Source: Bin55 sp965205965 (GTDB taxonomy: Bacteria > Pseudomonadota > Gammaproteobacteria > Pseudomonadales > Azotimanducaceae). Taken from it: a stretch of 64,000 nt of DNA. Positions within the stretch are counted from its first letter, which is position 1. The number at the start of each line of letters is the position of its first letter. The translations under genes and the position numbers were made by a program. Positions 45,431-55,439 of the stretch are shown one piece after another. The stretch covers positions 1,364,001 through 1,428,000 of the forward strand of contig CBDBHT010000008.1 of the NCBI GenBank assembly GCA_965205965.1, read 5' to 3'. The notes below the pieces were generated by a model. The model was not told the origin of the DNA and did not search any database. It saw nothing but the letters and a program-made list of their open reading frames with translations.

Positions 45431-46221
45431 AGCAGTATCTCGATTTGATACGTCGTATCAAAGACGATGGAGTTCTCAAACGGGATCGTACTGGAGTTGG
45501 AACGCACTCAATATTTGGTCCTCAGATGCGTTTCGATCTATCGGACGGCTTTCCGTTAATTACAACTAAACGTATGTTCGTGCGTGGGATTATTCACGAA
45601 CTGCTCTGGTTTCTGAAAGGGGATACCAACGTCCGTTCGTTACAGGAACATAATGTCCACATTTGGGACGCGTGGGCGGATGAAAACGGAGATTTAGGAC
45701 CCGTGTACGGTGCGCAATGGCGGGCATGGCCGACTCCTAATGGAACGGCCATTGATCAGATCGCGGAAGTCGTAAATCGAATCAGAAACAATCCTGATTC
45801 CAGACGGCTTATAGTCTCGGCTTGGAACGTTGCTGATTTATCAAACATGGCATTGCCACCTTGTCACACAATGTTTCAGTTCTACGTCGCCGACGGAAAG
45901 TTATCATGCCAGCTATATCAGCGAAGTGCGGATTTCTTCTTGGGAGTGCCTTTCAACATCGCAAGTTACGCGCTTCTAACGATGATGATGGCGCAAGTAA
46001 CACGTTTAGAATACGGTGAGTTCGTGCATACGTTCGGCGACGCGCATTTGTATCTGAATCACTTTGAACAAGCTGAACGGCAACTCTCCCGTTCACCGTT
46101 TCCGCTCTCGGCCATGAATATCAATCCGGACATAGGCGATATCTTTGGATTTACGATCGATGATTTCGAACTGGAAAACTACCAATGCCATCAAGGCATT
46201 CGCGCTCCTATTGCCGTATAG
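45427..46221 (+). CDS. thyA: Thymidylate synthase
   Basis: Methylates dUMP to dTMP using methylene-THF, producing dihydrofolate. 264 residues, the exact length of the Escherichia coli enzyme. The catalytic Cys146 is in ALPPCHTMFQFYV; other conserved parts are KRDRTGVGTHSIFG, LLWFLKGDTNV, WRAWPTPNG, RRLIVSAWNV, CQLYQRSADFFLGVPFNIASYALL and HLYLNHFEQA. The start overlaps the lgt stop. folA follows after 12 bases and recycles the dihydrofolate made here. Confidence 0.97.
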   Translation: MKQYLDLIRRIKDDGVLKRDRTGVGTHSIFGPQMRFDLSDGFPLITTKRMFVRGIIHELLWFLKGDTNVRSLQEHNVHIWDAWADENGDLGPVYGAQWRAWPTPNGTAIDQIAEVVNRIRNNPDSRRLIVSAWNVADLSNMALPPCHTMFQFYVADGKLSCQLYQRSADFFLGVPFNIASYALLTMMMAQVTRLEYGEFVHTFGDAHLYLNHFEQAERQLSRSPFPLSAMNINPDIGDIFGFTIDDFELENYQCHQGIRAPIAV

Positions 46222-46233
46222 CGAACCGTATTA

Positions 46234-46758
46234 GTGCGAATTTCTTTGATTTGGGCCATGACTCGTAACAGGGTCATTGGAAAGGACAATAAACTCCCGT
46301 GGAACTTGCCTGACGAGATGCAGCACTTCAGGCGATATACGATGAACAAGCCTATCATTTTAGGACGCCGTACCTTTGAATCCATAGGCAAGCCGCTGCC
46401 GTACCGCACCAATATCGTCGTTACAAGCAGAGCATTAAACGTCCACGGGATTATCGTCGCTGCAAATCTTGAAGACGCACTAGCCGTAGCGGAGCAACAC
46501 TGCGAGATGGAAACATGCAACGAGTGCTGCATAATTGGCGGAGCAAGCGTATATACCGCGACGTTGCCAATTGCAGACCGTCTGGTACTTACGCTCATTG
46601 ATACGGAACTTGACGGCGATGTTTTCTTTCCGTACTTCGACGAATTTGCGTGGCAATTGGTAAGCGAAGATCATCATCCCGTCGATAAACGCCACGACTA
46701 CGCGTATACCGTTAAGATCCTTGATCGTAAAGAAAGAAGCCAGTACCGAGACCACTAG
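46234..46758 (+). CDS. folA: Dihydrofolate reductase
   Basis: Reduces dihydrofolate to tetrahydrofolate with NADPH. 174 residues from GTG 46234 (MRISLIWAMTRNRVIGKDNKLPW). The acidic active-site residue is in LPDEMQHFRR; NADPH-binding parts are GRRTFESIGKPLPYRTNIVVTS and IIGGASVYTATLP. It is slightly longer than the enteric enzyme owing to an insert around AVAEQHCEMETCNECC, which adds several Cys. Its stop codon lies within CTAG (46755-46758), which also contains the stop of convergent dapD. Confidence 0.95.
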   Translation: MRISLIWAMTRNRVIGKDNKLPWNLPDEMQHFRRYTMNKPIILGRRTFESIGKPLPYRTNIVVTSRALNVHGIIVAANLEDALAVAEQHCEMETCNECCIIGGASVYTATLPIADRLVLTLIDTELDGDVFFPYFDEFAWQLVSEDHHPVDKRHDYAYTVKILDRKERSQYRDH

Positions 46759-47597
46759 TCTCGGAGCAGTTCGTTAATCGACGTTTTCGAGCGTGTTTGC
46801 TCATCCACGATCTTGATAATTACCGCGCAATAAAGATTCGGTCGCGATACTCCATCGGTACGTACCGAATCCGGTAGGGTCCCTGGCACGACTACTGAAT
46901 ACGCCGGGACGCGGCCGGTGGAGATCTGGCCAGTCTGGCGGTCTACAATTTTGGTGGTTGATCCGATGAATACCCCCATCGACAACACGGCTCCTTGCTC
47001 AACGATCACACCTTCTACCACCTCAGATCGCGCACCAATAAAACAGTTGTTTTCAACGATCACCGGAGCGGCCTGTAACGGCTCAAGCACTCCTCCAATG
47101 CCGGCCCCACCTGAAATATGACAGTTCTTGCCAATTTGAGCACAGGAACCGACGGTAGCCCACGTATCAATCATCGTGCCACTATCAATGTAAGCTCCGA
47201 CATTGACGAAGCTCGGCATAAGAACCACGCCCGGAGCAACGTAGGCCGAGTGGCGAACATACGCTACGGGTACCGCTCGAAATCCACCGTCGCGGAAACG
47301 AGCCTCGTCCCAATCAGCAAATTTCGATGGTACTTTATCCCACCATTTAGCGGTATCTGGTGCACCAGCTATACAACGAGATGGGTTAAGCACGAAACTC
47401 AGTAAAACCGCCTTTTTCAGCCACTCGTTCACACGCCATTCGCCGTCAATTCTTTCAGCCACGCGCCGCTTTCCTGAATCGAGATCGTTTAGCACTCGTT
47501 CTACTGCTTCGCGAATTTCCCCTTTCGTTTCAGCTGCAATTGATGACCGCGCGGCCCAAGCATCATCAATAATTTCTTGAATTTGCATACTTTGCAT
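46755..47597 (-). CDS. dapD: Tetrahydrodipicolinate N-succinyltransferase
   Basis: Succinylates tetrahydrodipicolinate in the succinylase branch of lysine and diaminopimelate synthesis. 280 residues: an N-terminal helical part (MQIQEIIDDAWAARSSI) and then a left-handed beta-helix of hexapeptide repeats (VNVGAYIDSGTMIDTWATVGSCAQIGKNCHISGGAGIGG, VIVENNCFIGARSEVVEGVIVEQGAVL), with the usual YCAVIIKIVDEQTR near the end. ATG 47597 and ATG 47588 are both possible starts; neither has a strong ribosome site. It converges on folA, sharing a CTAG. Confidence 0.95.
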   Translation of the reverse strand: MQSMQIQEIIDDAWAARSSIAAETKGEIREAVERVLNDLDSGKRRVAERIDGEWRVNEWLKKAVLLSFVLNPSRCIAGAPDTAKWWDKVPSKFADWDEARFRDGGFRAVPVAYVRHSAYVAPGVVLMPSFVNVGAYIDSGTMIDTWATVGSCAQIGKNCHISGGAGIGGVLEPLQAAPVIVENNCFIGARSEVVEGVIVEQGAVLSMGVFIGSTTKIVDRQTGQISTGRVPAYSVVVPGTLPDSVRTDGVSRPNLYCAVIIKIVDEQTRSKTSINELLRD

Positions 47598-48329
47598 ACT
47601 AATAAGTTGTACAGTTTTTTGGGCAGTTTACCCCCAACGGGGTGTCAGGAACCTCGTCCCTTACAATACATAGATATCGTAGGTCTAGATTCGGTGCTAC
47701 ATGTCGGCTAATTTGGTGTCTCATAGTTTTGGTGCCCGCGGGAGTGAACACCAAGCAGGAAGTCGTGACTTTCACGGTGGACTCGGAAATTTTGGACCCC
47801 TTGCTGCAAAACTTCGTCATTGCCAGCCACTTGTAAGTGCTGCGAACAACGGAAATATCTAGTGAGTGACGGGCTGGAGCAATCCGTTCAAGCATCAAAA
47901 TTGTCCCGTATAAAATTCATCGACTGATAGTGCTCCATTTCAGCAAAATCTACAAATAAAGGGGCTTCTCCTGGGACACGTCAAGGAGTATTTCCAGCCA
48001 GTAGTTTCGCAAACGGAACGCCTTTGAATTGGCTGAGGTCTTGCACGTCCGGGCTCTTCAACTACCCATAGATCATTTCAACAACAGTCATGATTTATCC
48101 CTTTAACTTGGATTAAAGACGCATCCGTACCGTAGCTCACGAGTTGTTTATCATTCTTGCTAGAATGCAAGAAGATCGCCACCCCGACCTCCCGTAACAA
48201 AACACTTTACAGATAGAACAATCCGATGCGTCGTTAGAGAACTCTCAGTTTCATCTACGAACAATTCTCTACCTAATCTATAGAATAGACACGTACGCAA
48301 CATATCTCTCTCCAGCAAGAAAAAAGTTA
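47598..48329. other. Long divergent spacer dapD / fabV
   Basis: About 730 bases with no recognisable gene. A 64-codon frame at 47642-47836 reads PAGVNTKQEVVTFTVDSEILDP-like residues without a known match. It must contain the dapD and fabV promoters. Confidence 0.4.
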
Positions 48330-49526
48330 ATGATCATCCGACCGCGAGCTCGTGGGTTTATCTGTACAACAGCACATCCCGCCGGATGCGCGGAGAACGT
48401 GCGAGAACAGATCGATTTTGTAGCACAAAAAGAAATAATCTCTGGGCCTGCGAACGTACTGGTCATTGGGGGTTCTACCGGCTATGGGCTGGCATCTAGA
48501 ATCACAGCGGCTTTCGGTTGTAGAGCAAAGACTATTAGCGTGTCCCTAGAAAGGGCACCGACGGCCAAAAAGACCGCTACCGCAGGGTGGTACAACAACG
48601 TTGCCTTTGACCGGGAGGCCCAAAACAAGGGATTGTTCTCTACGACCATCAACGGCGACGCATTTTCAAACGATATAAAAGAACAAGTTATTGAAGCCGT
48701 ACGATCGGAAATGGGTACCATAGACCTGATGGTTTATAGCCTTGCAGCACCTGTACGAACCCATCCAGATACCGGCAAATTGCACCGGTCCGTGATCAAG
48801 CCGATCGGGAACGCGGTGCGTTCACGAACCCTGATATTGAATTTAGAAACCGGTACCGGAAATCTACAGGACATTGAAATAGATCCAGCTTCGGAGCAAG
48901 AAACCGCCGATACGGTGGCCGTTATGGGCGGTGAAGATTGGCAAACGTGGGTGGACCGGCTGGATGCTCGGAATTTACTGGCCTCACATTTCAAAACTGT
49001 CTCTTACACCTATCTGGGCAGCGAACTAACGTATGCGATTTACCGAGGAGGTACGATCGGCCGAGCTAAGGAAGATCTTGACCGCAGCTGCATTGCAATC
49101 AACGGGGGCTTCGACGGTACCTCAAGGAAGGCCTACGTAGCGGTCTTGAAGGCAGCAGTCACTCAAGCGAGTACCGCCATACCCATCGTTCCGCTATATT
49201 TCTCAATACTATTCTCAATAATGAAAGAACACGGCAATTATGAGAACTGCATGGCCCATATTGATCGCATGTTTCGAACAGAACTGTATAGCAAATCAGA
49301 TATGCGCGTTGATTCCGAAGGCAGAATACGCATGGATAATTTCGAGCTTGACGAGACCGTCCAGACTGAAGTTCGCCGACGTTGGAACGCAATCAGTGAT
49401 ACAAACCTCTCAGAGATGGCTGACATTGATGGTTTCCGCGAAGAATTTCTGCATCTATTTGGATTTGGCATCCAAGGCGTGAACTACGAAGCCGACGTAG
49501 ATCCACAGTTTGGGACGGCTCTCTAG
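48330..49526 (+). CDS. fabV: Trans-2-enoyl-ACP/CoA reductase FabV
   Basis: An NADH-dependent enoyl-ACP reductase completing each fatty-acid elongation cycle; FabV enzymes are typically triclosan-tolerant. 398 residues, normal length. The N-terminus MIIRPRARGFICTTAHPAGC and the cofactor fold VLVIGGSTGYGLASRI are characteristic. The catalytic Y-x8-K is visible in AIYRGGTIGRAKEDLD. The C-terminal block FREEFLHLFGFGIQGVNYEADVDP is a FabV hallmark. ATG 48330 is preceded by AAGAAAAAAG. No other fab gene is nearby. hemE overlaps its 3' end. Confidence 0.95.
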   Translation: MIIRPRARGFICTTAHPAGCAENVREQIDFVAQKEIISGPANVLVIGGSTGYGLASRITAAFGCRAKTISVSLERAPTAKKTATAGWYNNVAFDREAQNKGLFSTTINGDAFSNDIKEQVIEAVRSEMGTIDLMVYSLAAPVRTHPDTGKLHRSVIKPIGNAVRSRTLILNLETGTGNLQDIEIDPASEQETADTVAVMGGEDWQTWVDRLDARNLLASHFKTVSYTYLGSELTYAIYRGGTIGRAKEDLDRSCIAINGGFDGTSRKAYVAVLKAAVTQASTAIPIVPLYFSILFSIMKEHGNYENCMAHIDRMFRTELYSKSDMRVDSEGRIRMDNFELDETVQTEVRRRWNAISDTNLSEMADIDGFREEFLHLFGFGIQGVNYEADVDPQFGTAL

Positions 49527-50565
49527 CACACCGCCGCTCGTGAGTGCATACCTTGCCGCCTGTCGCGGCGAACATACTGACTACACACCCATCTGGCTGA
49601 ATCGCCAAGCCGGGCGCTACATGCCTGAATACCTTACTCTAAAGGGCGACACACCAAGTTTGAAATTCTTCAAGTCGCCTGATCTAGCGTCACGCGCTAC
49701 CATCGACGCGCAACGAATACTGAACGTAGATGCAGCCATCGTTTTCACAGACTTGCTCCCTATGCTAGAGCCAATGGGGTTAGAGTTGGACTACGTACAA
49801 GGCGTAGGTCCTGTTTTCAATAATACCGTCAGGTCTATTCGTGACATTCAACGTTTGAAAACCGTCCCCGCCCAGGAAGGGTTGGGGTTTATTGCTGAAA
49901 CGATAGCTCTTGCACTTGATGGACTACCAAGAGAAATACCATTGATCGGTTTTGCCGGCGCACCTTTCACGTTAGCGTCTTACATTATCGAAGGACGGAG
50001 TTCAAAAAATTTCACTGCCACCAAATGCTTAATGCACAACCTGCCCGATGGTTGGTCGCTACTTATGGACAAACTAGCAGACGGTATTATTGACTACGTA
50101 AATCTACAGATCGACAGCGGCGTTCACGCCGTGCAAATCTTCGATAGCTGGGTTGGATGTCTCTCTGAACGAGAATATCAACGATGCGTCGCACCAGCGA
50201 CGCAAAAAATGATGAGTGGAATTGGAAGGCGTGTACCTATCGTCTACTTTGGCACGGGAAACGTACACTTGCTAGACGCAATGTATGCGACGGGACCGAG
50301 TTTCATGGCGTTGGATTGGCGAGCTCCTTTGAAACCGACATGGGACCGCCTAGGGTGCCCTGCGATACAAGGCAATCTCGACCCCGCCCTGCTTTGTGCG
50401 GATATTGAAGTAGCAATTACAGAAGCAAAGGTACTACTCAACGAAATAAACGGTACACCAGGACATATTTTCAACCTGGGACATGGAATATTGCTGGAAA
50501 CGCCCGTCGACAACGTCAAAAGACTCGTGGATTTCGTCCACGAGTACAGTCAAGAACTTCGCTAG
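49510..50565 (+). CDS. hemE: Uroporphyrinogen decarboxylase
   Basis: Decarboxylates uroporphyrinogen III to coproporphyrinogen III in haem synthesis. About 351 residues. Signature regions are TPIWLNRQAGRYMPEY, the second signature GFAGAPFTLASYIIEG, the active-site Asp in IVFTDLLPMLEPMG, and HIFNLGHGI near the end. The start is uncertain: TTG 49510 (inside fabV, 17-base overlap) gives the expected length, GTG 49540 gives 341 residues, and neither has a clear ribosome site. It is read with fabV. Confidence 0.93.
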   Translation: MGRLSSTPPLVSAYLAACRGEHTDYTPIWLNRQAGRYMPEYLTLKGDTPSLKFFKSPDLASRATIDAQRILNVDAAIVFTDLLPMLEPMGLELDYVQGVGPVFNNTVRSIRDIQRLKTVPAQEGLGFIAETIALALDGLPREIPLIGFAGAPFTLASYIIEGRSSKNFTATKCLMHNLPDGWSLLMDKLADGIIDYVNLQIDSGVHAVQIFDSWVGCLSEREYQRCVAPATQKMMSGIGRRVPIVYFGTGNVHLLDAMYATGPSFMALDWRAPLKPTWDRLGCPAIQGNLDPALLCADIEVAITEAKVLLNEINGTPGHIFNLGHGILLETPVDNVKRLVDFVHEYSQELR

Positions 50566-50789
50566 GTTTTTCGTCGGTAACTGCTCCTTCGCTGGCAGAG
50601 GCCACCGTATGCATGTACTTCGCTAAAGTATTCCCAGGCAGCATGTGGTACGGGAGCAATCCATCGGATTTGGTTTTGGTGAATTTTTAATTCATCATCA
50701 GACACATGCGAGTTAATTTTCTTTTCCACCGCATCAATGGTGGTTGAGCCACCATCTTCAATAGAGGCGATTAATCCCTTCGAACGCCT
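50566..50789 (-). pseudogene. ilvD: ilvD (dihydroxy-acid dehydratase) 3' end, severed by IS insertion
   Basis: The minus strand starts right at the IS1380-like end and reads GLIASIEDGGSTTIDAVEKK, then INSHVSDDELKIHQ. In the +1 frame it continues LAKYMHTVASASEGAVTDE. These are the last 70 or so residues of IlvD (xIxIDxxxxxIxxxVSDEEL ... GYLAKYAxxVxSASxGAVTD). An extra T in TACTTTAGC (about 50628-50636) explains the shift. The other 90 percent of the gene is not in the window, and the far side of the IS stack is an IS5 scar, so DNA has been rearranged. Confidence 0.75.
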
Positions 50790-52233
50790 CTAGCCCAGAT
50801 TTCTCATAACCAAGCCGAAAATGATGTTTTTCACGGGATGCGGTGCGGTGGGTACGGGCATGAAATTTCGCGTCGCGAGTTCGAAAAGGCTTCGGAGGGC
50901 GGGTACGCGTGTGTTTTCCCCGCCTTTTTGCGGGCGGGACGGCGCATCGCTGAGCATCCGGGCGCGGGGAGGTCGGCGCGCTCCGCCGCCAGCGTCATGC
51001 ACCCGGTTGCACCGGGCTTTTACGTTAGTGCCAGGCTGGCCCAGATCAACCGGAAATCCTTCCAGTACGGGAAGGCGGACCCGAACGCCAGATGGATCCG
51101 CCGCGTGGACACCGTCACGCGCACCAGGATCCAGAACAGGTGCTCGCGCAGCGTCCGTCGATGGGTGGCTCCGGCGCAGGCAGCATGGCAGATACCGGGA
51201 GGTGCTCGAGCCGGTGCTTCATCATGCAATAGAGGGCATGGGCCAGTGCGCTCAGCCGGAGCCGGAGTGCGTTGACGTTCCAGAGGCCGCTGGAGCATCG
51301 GTCCAGGAACAGATCGTTCTTCTGCTCCTTGATCCAGTTTTCGGCCGCGCCCCGGTCGCAGTACATCGCTTCGTAGACCGTTTGCGCGTTGGGCTTCTGG
51401 AGCGAGGTGACGACGAAGCGACTTGTGGTATCGGGCTTCGCCAACCGTCGCACATGGGCCTTCCGCGCCGGCCTCCGGTCCGCCGTCGGCCTTGCCGGCT
51501 GGTTCCCCGTCCGCGTTGCCGATCGGTTGTCCCGGCAGCCATTCGGCCTTGGCGATCACGCGGCGTTCGCGGTTCCAGCTGTCGCGCGTGCGATAGCCGA
51601 AGCTCTGGTAGCCGCGGACCGCTCGCTGTGCATAGTCCGGATCCCGCTTCAACCGGTCCCGCAGATCGTCCATCAACGGCTGGACCCGGTCTTTCAGCCG
51701 ATCATTGCGCGGCAGCCCCAGCACGTCATCCACGCCCCGCGCCTCGCACCACGTCATCCACTCGTCGCGGCAGTAGGCCCCGTCGGCGCGGATCAGGATC
51801 GGCACCTGCGGAAATCGCTTCCGCAACCGGTCCACGAGCGGCGCGATCGTCTCCACCACGCCCGCCGCCACATCGCCGCTCGACGTGCGCAGTTCCGTCC
51901 GCACCGGCCAGCCGTTGCAGAACACCAGCCGCGGAAGGTAGCAGTATTCATGGTAGTACCCGTGGATAGAACCGATGCTCCTGCCGGCCGTGCAGTTGCA
52001 CGTCCGTGGCATCGATGTCCAGCACCAACCGCTTCGGCATCTGGCCCCGCTCGCCACACACCAGATACAGCTCCACGAGCAGCTCGTCGAGCGCATCGAA
52101 ATCCACGGTGATCTGACGCGCCTTCGCCCGGTCCCGCCCGTTCGCCGACAGCTCCATCCGGTTCAGCGTGCTTTTGCCGGCCAGCGGCTCGCAGTCCGAA
52201 CGCGCACACTCCACCCGTCCCATGGCCGTGGAC

Positions 52234-53373
52234 CAATGGCATTCGTTTAGTGATCATTGTCATTCGTTTAAGGAAGTGCCCTTCACTCCTGTATGGAATG
52301 CCAGTCCTATGTTGAGTTAATCAGCAGTTTTTGCTTGCAGTCTTCTCCCTCGCTGTCACATCTTCACGGGTTTTCGGGATCGTCGTTCGAAGGATCTGCC
52401 GGGCCGGAGTCGTTGTCGGCATCGGATGATGTCGCGAACCACCTGGGTGACCGTTTCCTGTAGCGCGGATGCCTGCTTCAGCAACAGGCTCTCGATGTCG
52501 GCCGCCACCATCGCCAGTCCCGTGCTTGAAATGGGTCTGCTTGCGCGGCTTGCCATGTTCGTGCGGGCTTTCGTTCCATCGATGGTCGCCGTGACCGGAG
52601 AACCGCCGGGTCATGGCGTTCAGGGGGAAGCCGGCATAGAGTTTCTGTTTCACTCCCCGCTCGCTTGGTCCATGGAAGTCTTCCACCTCCATCCGTTGTT
52701 TGGACACCTTGTACCATTCTTCCACGCCCCATCTTGCGCGATACCGCTCCGCCAGTTGCGGGATGGTGTATTGCTTCGAATCCAGCAGGGTGGTTCCGAG
52801 GATGAAGACCGTTTTGCCGACGAGGTATTTCACCAGCCGAAGGCAGTGTGCACCACAGGTGGCGCGAGTGTGCCTTTGCGGGGGGCGATCTCCATCACCA
52901 CATCCTCTCGGTCGCCGTGGATGAAATGGTCAATGTCGGCACCGGTTTTCCTTTCTGCTTTATCCCGAACACCGCATGCAGTCCCCGGATCACGTGCACG
53001 TGCAGCATCCGTAGACAGGATCCAGGGCTTTCCCCGCCCTTCGGCGTCCGCCAGCCAAGATGACTGCAGATGGCCGAAGCCAGTTCATCGCGACTCAAGG
53101 ACGGAAACAGCTCCACCGTCCTCTGAGTGTCCGAAATCCGACGGCGGGTCAGTCGCCTGCCACAAAATGTGATCGACTTCAGATCCACGATTCTCGAACC
53201 CATCCACTTTCCGTCCGAAACAATTCCATACAGCATAGTTTGCCAAAAAAAATGTCGCAACGTAACCCCTTTTTTTGAACACTCCAAAAAACAGAAACAA
53301 GTCCCAGTCAATCAATGGGTTATAGAAAACCCTCAAAGGCGCAGATCGACTTTTCTCAAACCGAATGCCATTG
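52234..53373 (-). mobile_element. IS4-like deletion derivative, copy b
   Basis: 1140 bases bounded by CAATGGCATTCG and CGAATGCCATTG, with a 10-base target duplication GGCCGTGGAC (52224-52233 and 53374-53383). It has the same internal deletion junction as copy a at 14229-15361. The transposase remnant is further broken: frame 52895-53311 holds the N-terminal domain and 52321-52833 the YRARWGVEEWYKVSK part. Confidence 0.93.
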
Positions 53374-53669
53374 GGCCGTGGACAGGGGACCCGGTCCCGC
53401 CGCAGTTCGTCGTGATCGTTCAGATCCTCGTAGCCCAGCGCGAGACCCAAAATCCGCTGCCCCAGCAACACCACCAGCGGATGCGCCACCTTGGACGGGT
53501 CCCGGTGATCCGTGAAACATGCCGAGGCGCGCTCGAACAACCGGACCTGCTCGGCCAGCATCATCAGCAGTGCCGAGCCCCCGTTGCAACTCAGCTCACC
53601 TCCACTGCAGTCCACCTCCATCCGCGCCGGACGGACCCCTTTCGCCATCCGACGCACCAACCCGGTCCG

Positions 53670-54959
53670 GGTTGTGTATAAATTTATCTGCAAAAACGAA
53701 AAACGGGCTGTAACGACAGACGAATGGTTAGAATCTGATGTTTGATCGGGAATGTGGAGATGCCTGGACGCGGAACCGCGTCCAGGCACGAATCATTCAT
53801 GACACAATTTATGACAAAGGAGCAAAAAATGATTCGGGAAGATTATACGTACGATGTCACGAAGAAGTCGGCAAGCCATCATCTGGCGGACGATGAGGAA
53901 TTTGTGAGGCGGCTGGTGCAGGAGACGCTCAACGAGGTACTGGAGAGTGAGATGACGGAGTTTCTGGGAGCGGGCAAGAGCGAGCCGGACGCGGACGCGT
54001 CAGGGCTACCGTTCCGGATACTACCGGCGGGATCTGACGATGAAGGTGGGCGAGATCGAGCTGAGGGTTCCGCAGGAACGCAGTCGGTCAGTTCAGCACG
54101 CGGGTGTTCGAGTGCTATCAGCGTTCGGAGAAGGCCCTGGTGGCGGTGCTGTCGGAGATGTATGTGCAGGGGGTCTCGACGCGTCGGGTGAGCCGACTGG
54201 CGGAGGGTCTGTGCGGTCACGAGTTTTCGCCGGCGACGATCTCGGCCATGGTGGCGAACCGGGAAAGCGAGGGGTCGTGGACGGAATTCCTGTCGCACCT
54301 GAAGGGACGTGGCCTGCGGGGAGTCGAGTATGTGGTCTCGGACCGTCATGAGGGATGGAAGCATGCGATCTCGAAAGTGCTGCCGACCGCGCCGTGGCAA
54401 CGGTGCTGCGTCCATTTTCTGCGCAATGCCAGGGACAAACTGTCCCGGAGTGCTGATCCCGCGTGTCTGGAGGGTTTGAAACGGTTGTGGGGCTGTGAGC
54501 ATGTCGGGGAGGCTCGTGAGGCACTGGGTGCCTGGGTAGGCCGTTGGGGCGATGAGAAAGGGTTTGGCAGGCTAGTGGAATGGGTCGAGGATCATGTCGA
54601 GGAGACGCTGACGGTGTATCGGCTGCCCAGGGAACATCGCCTGCGGATGAAGTCCACGAACATGCTGGAGCGGTACAACGAGGATCTCCGCCGGCGAACG
54701 CGTGTCGTCAGGATCTTCCCGAACGCGGAGTCCTGTCTGCGTCTGATCTTGGCACTTGCGGCGGAGACCCATGAGCGGTGGCTGACGGGGCAGCGTTATC
54801 TATATGGTCGGATCGGCGTGGTTCGCGCATCCGAACCGGAATCCGAGACATGGCAGGAGGCGGCATGAAACGCCCGAAAATTTCGCGCCGAGCGGAGACC
54901 CGCCCATATGGGCGGGTCTCCGATCCCACTAGAAATTGCAGAAAATTCTTGACACCACT
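53670..54959 (+). mobile_element. IS256-family element, copy 4
   Basis: 1290 bases from GGTTGTGTATAAATTTATC to GACACCACT (the usual end is GACACAACT), flanked by the 8-base duplication CCGGTCCG (53662-53669 and 54960-54967). Both dyads are present: GCCTGGACGCGG and complement at 53763-53788, and the long palindrome near 54892-54922. It lies inside the IS1380-like unit. Confidence 0.93.
53829..54868 (+). pseudogene. IS256-family transposase, copy 4 (frameshift plus 61-codon deletion)
   Basis: It starts at ATG 53829 (MIREDYTYDVTKKS). The frame changes after GAGKSE near 53982 and again near 54085. Between SAMV and ANRESEG about 61 codons are missing in frame, removing YVLLDARYEK with the first catalytic Asp. 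The C-terminal half, HFLRNARDKL to SETWQEAA, is open. Confidence 0.9.
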
Positions 54960-54967
54960 CCGGTCCG

Positions 54968-55429
54968 CGCCGCGCTTGGGCTTGCTCTTCATCCCGTGCC
55001 CTCCTCCATCCGGCCCCATCGGCCGCGTTGCGCCCACCGTTCGGCCAGCGTGGCCGCATATCCCGGACGCCCCTTCCAGAACACCAACCGGAACATGAAC
55101 AGCACGACCACCAGCGTGTTCAGCACGCGCCGCCGCTGCCAGAGCCGGACCAAAGCATCCTCCGGGGCCAAGACGGCTGCCGGCGACCTGCAGGACCCCA
55201 GTCGATCCCGACCCTTCGGCGTGAACCCAGCCCAGATGACTGCACAGGGTGGACGCCAACTCATGGCGGCTCAGTGCCGAAAACCGTGCCACCGTCTTCT
55301 GAAGGTCCGCCATCCAACGGCGGGTCAGCCGCGTGCCACCCAAGGTGGCCGACTTCAAGTTCTCGATTCGGAAATCCATCACGTTTGCACCAGAGACCAT
55401 CTAACCAAGCGTAGATTGCCATAACCCAT
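54968..55429 (-). pseudogene. Accessory ORF of IS1380-like unit, copy 3
   Basis: The counterpart of the ORF at 8082-8477. It starts MDFRIENLKSATLGGTRL (about 55379) and keeps LSRHELASTLCSHLGW, then shifts frame. The C-terminal half (VRLWQRRRVLNTLVVVLFMF to MEEGTG) remains open and differs from copy 1 by one missing codon and conservative changes. Confidence 0.6.
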
Positions 55430-55439
55430 GCCAAAACGT

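Larger units (their letters stand above)
51020..54992 (-). pseudogene. IS1380-family transposase, copy 3 (interrupted twice and frameshifted)
   Basis: The start ATG at about 54992 is followed after 8-9 codons by IS256 copy 4. The gene resumes at 53661 (MAKGVRPARMEVDCSGG), is split again by IS4 copy b within the codons for TAMGRVECARSD, and continues from 52223 to 51020. Frameshifts occur near 51960 (after QEHRFYPRV) and near 51450 (GEARYHKSLRR). The catalytic IRADGAYCRDEWMTWCE and YCDRGAAENWIKEQ blocks survive in separate frames. Confidence 0.88.

Noticed and set aside
50821..51969. A 382-codon plus-strand open frame
   Set aside because: Antisense to the broken IS1380 transposase. The translation is low-complexity and changes with each indel in the sense gene.
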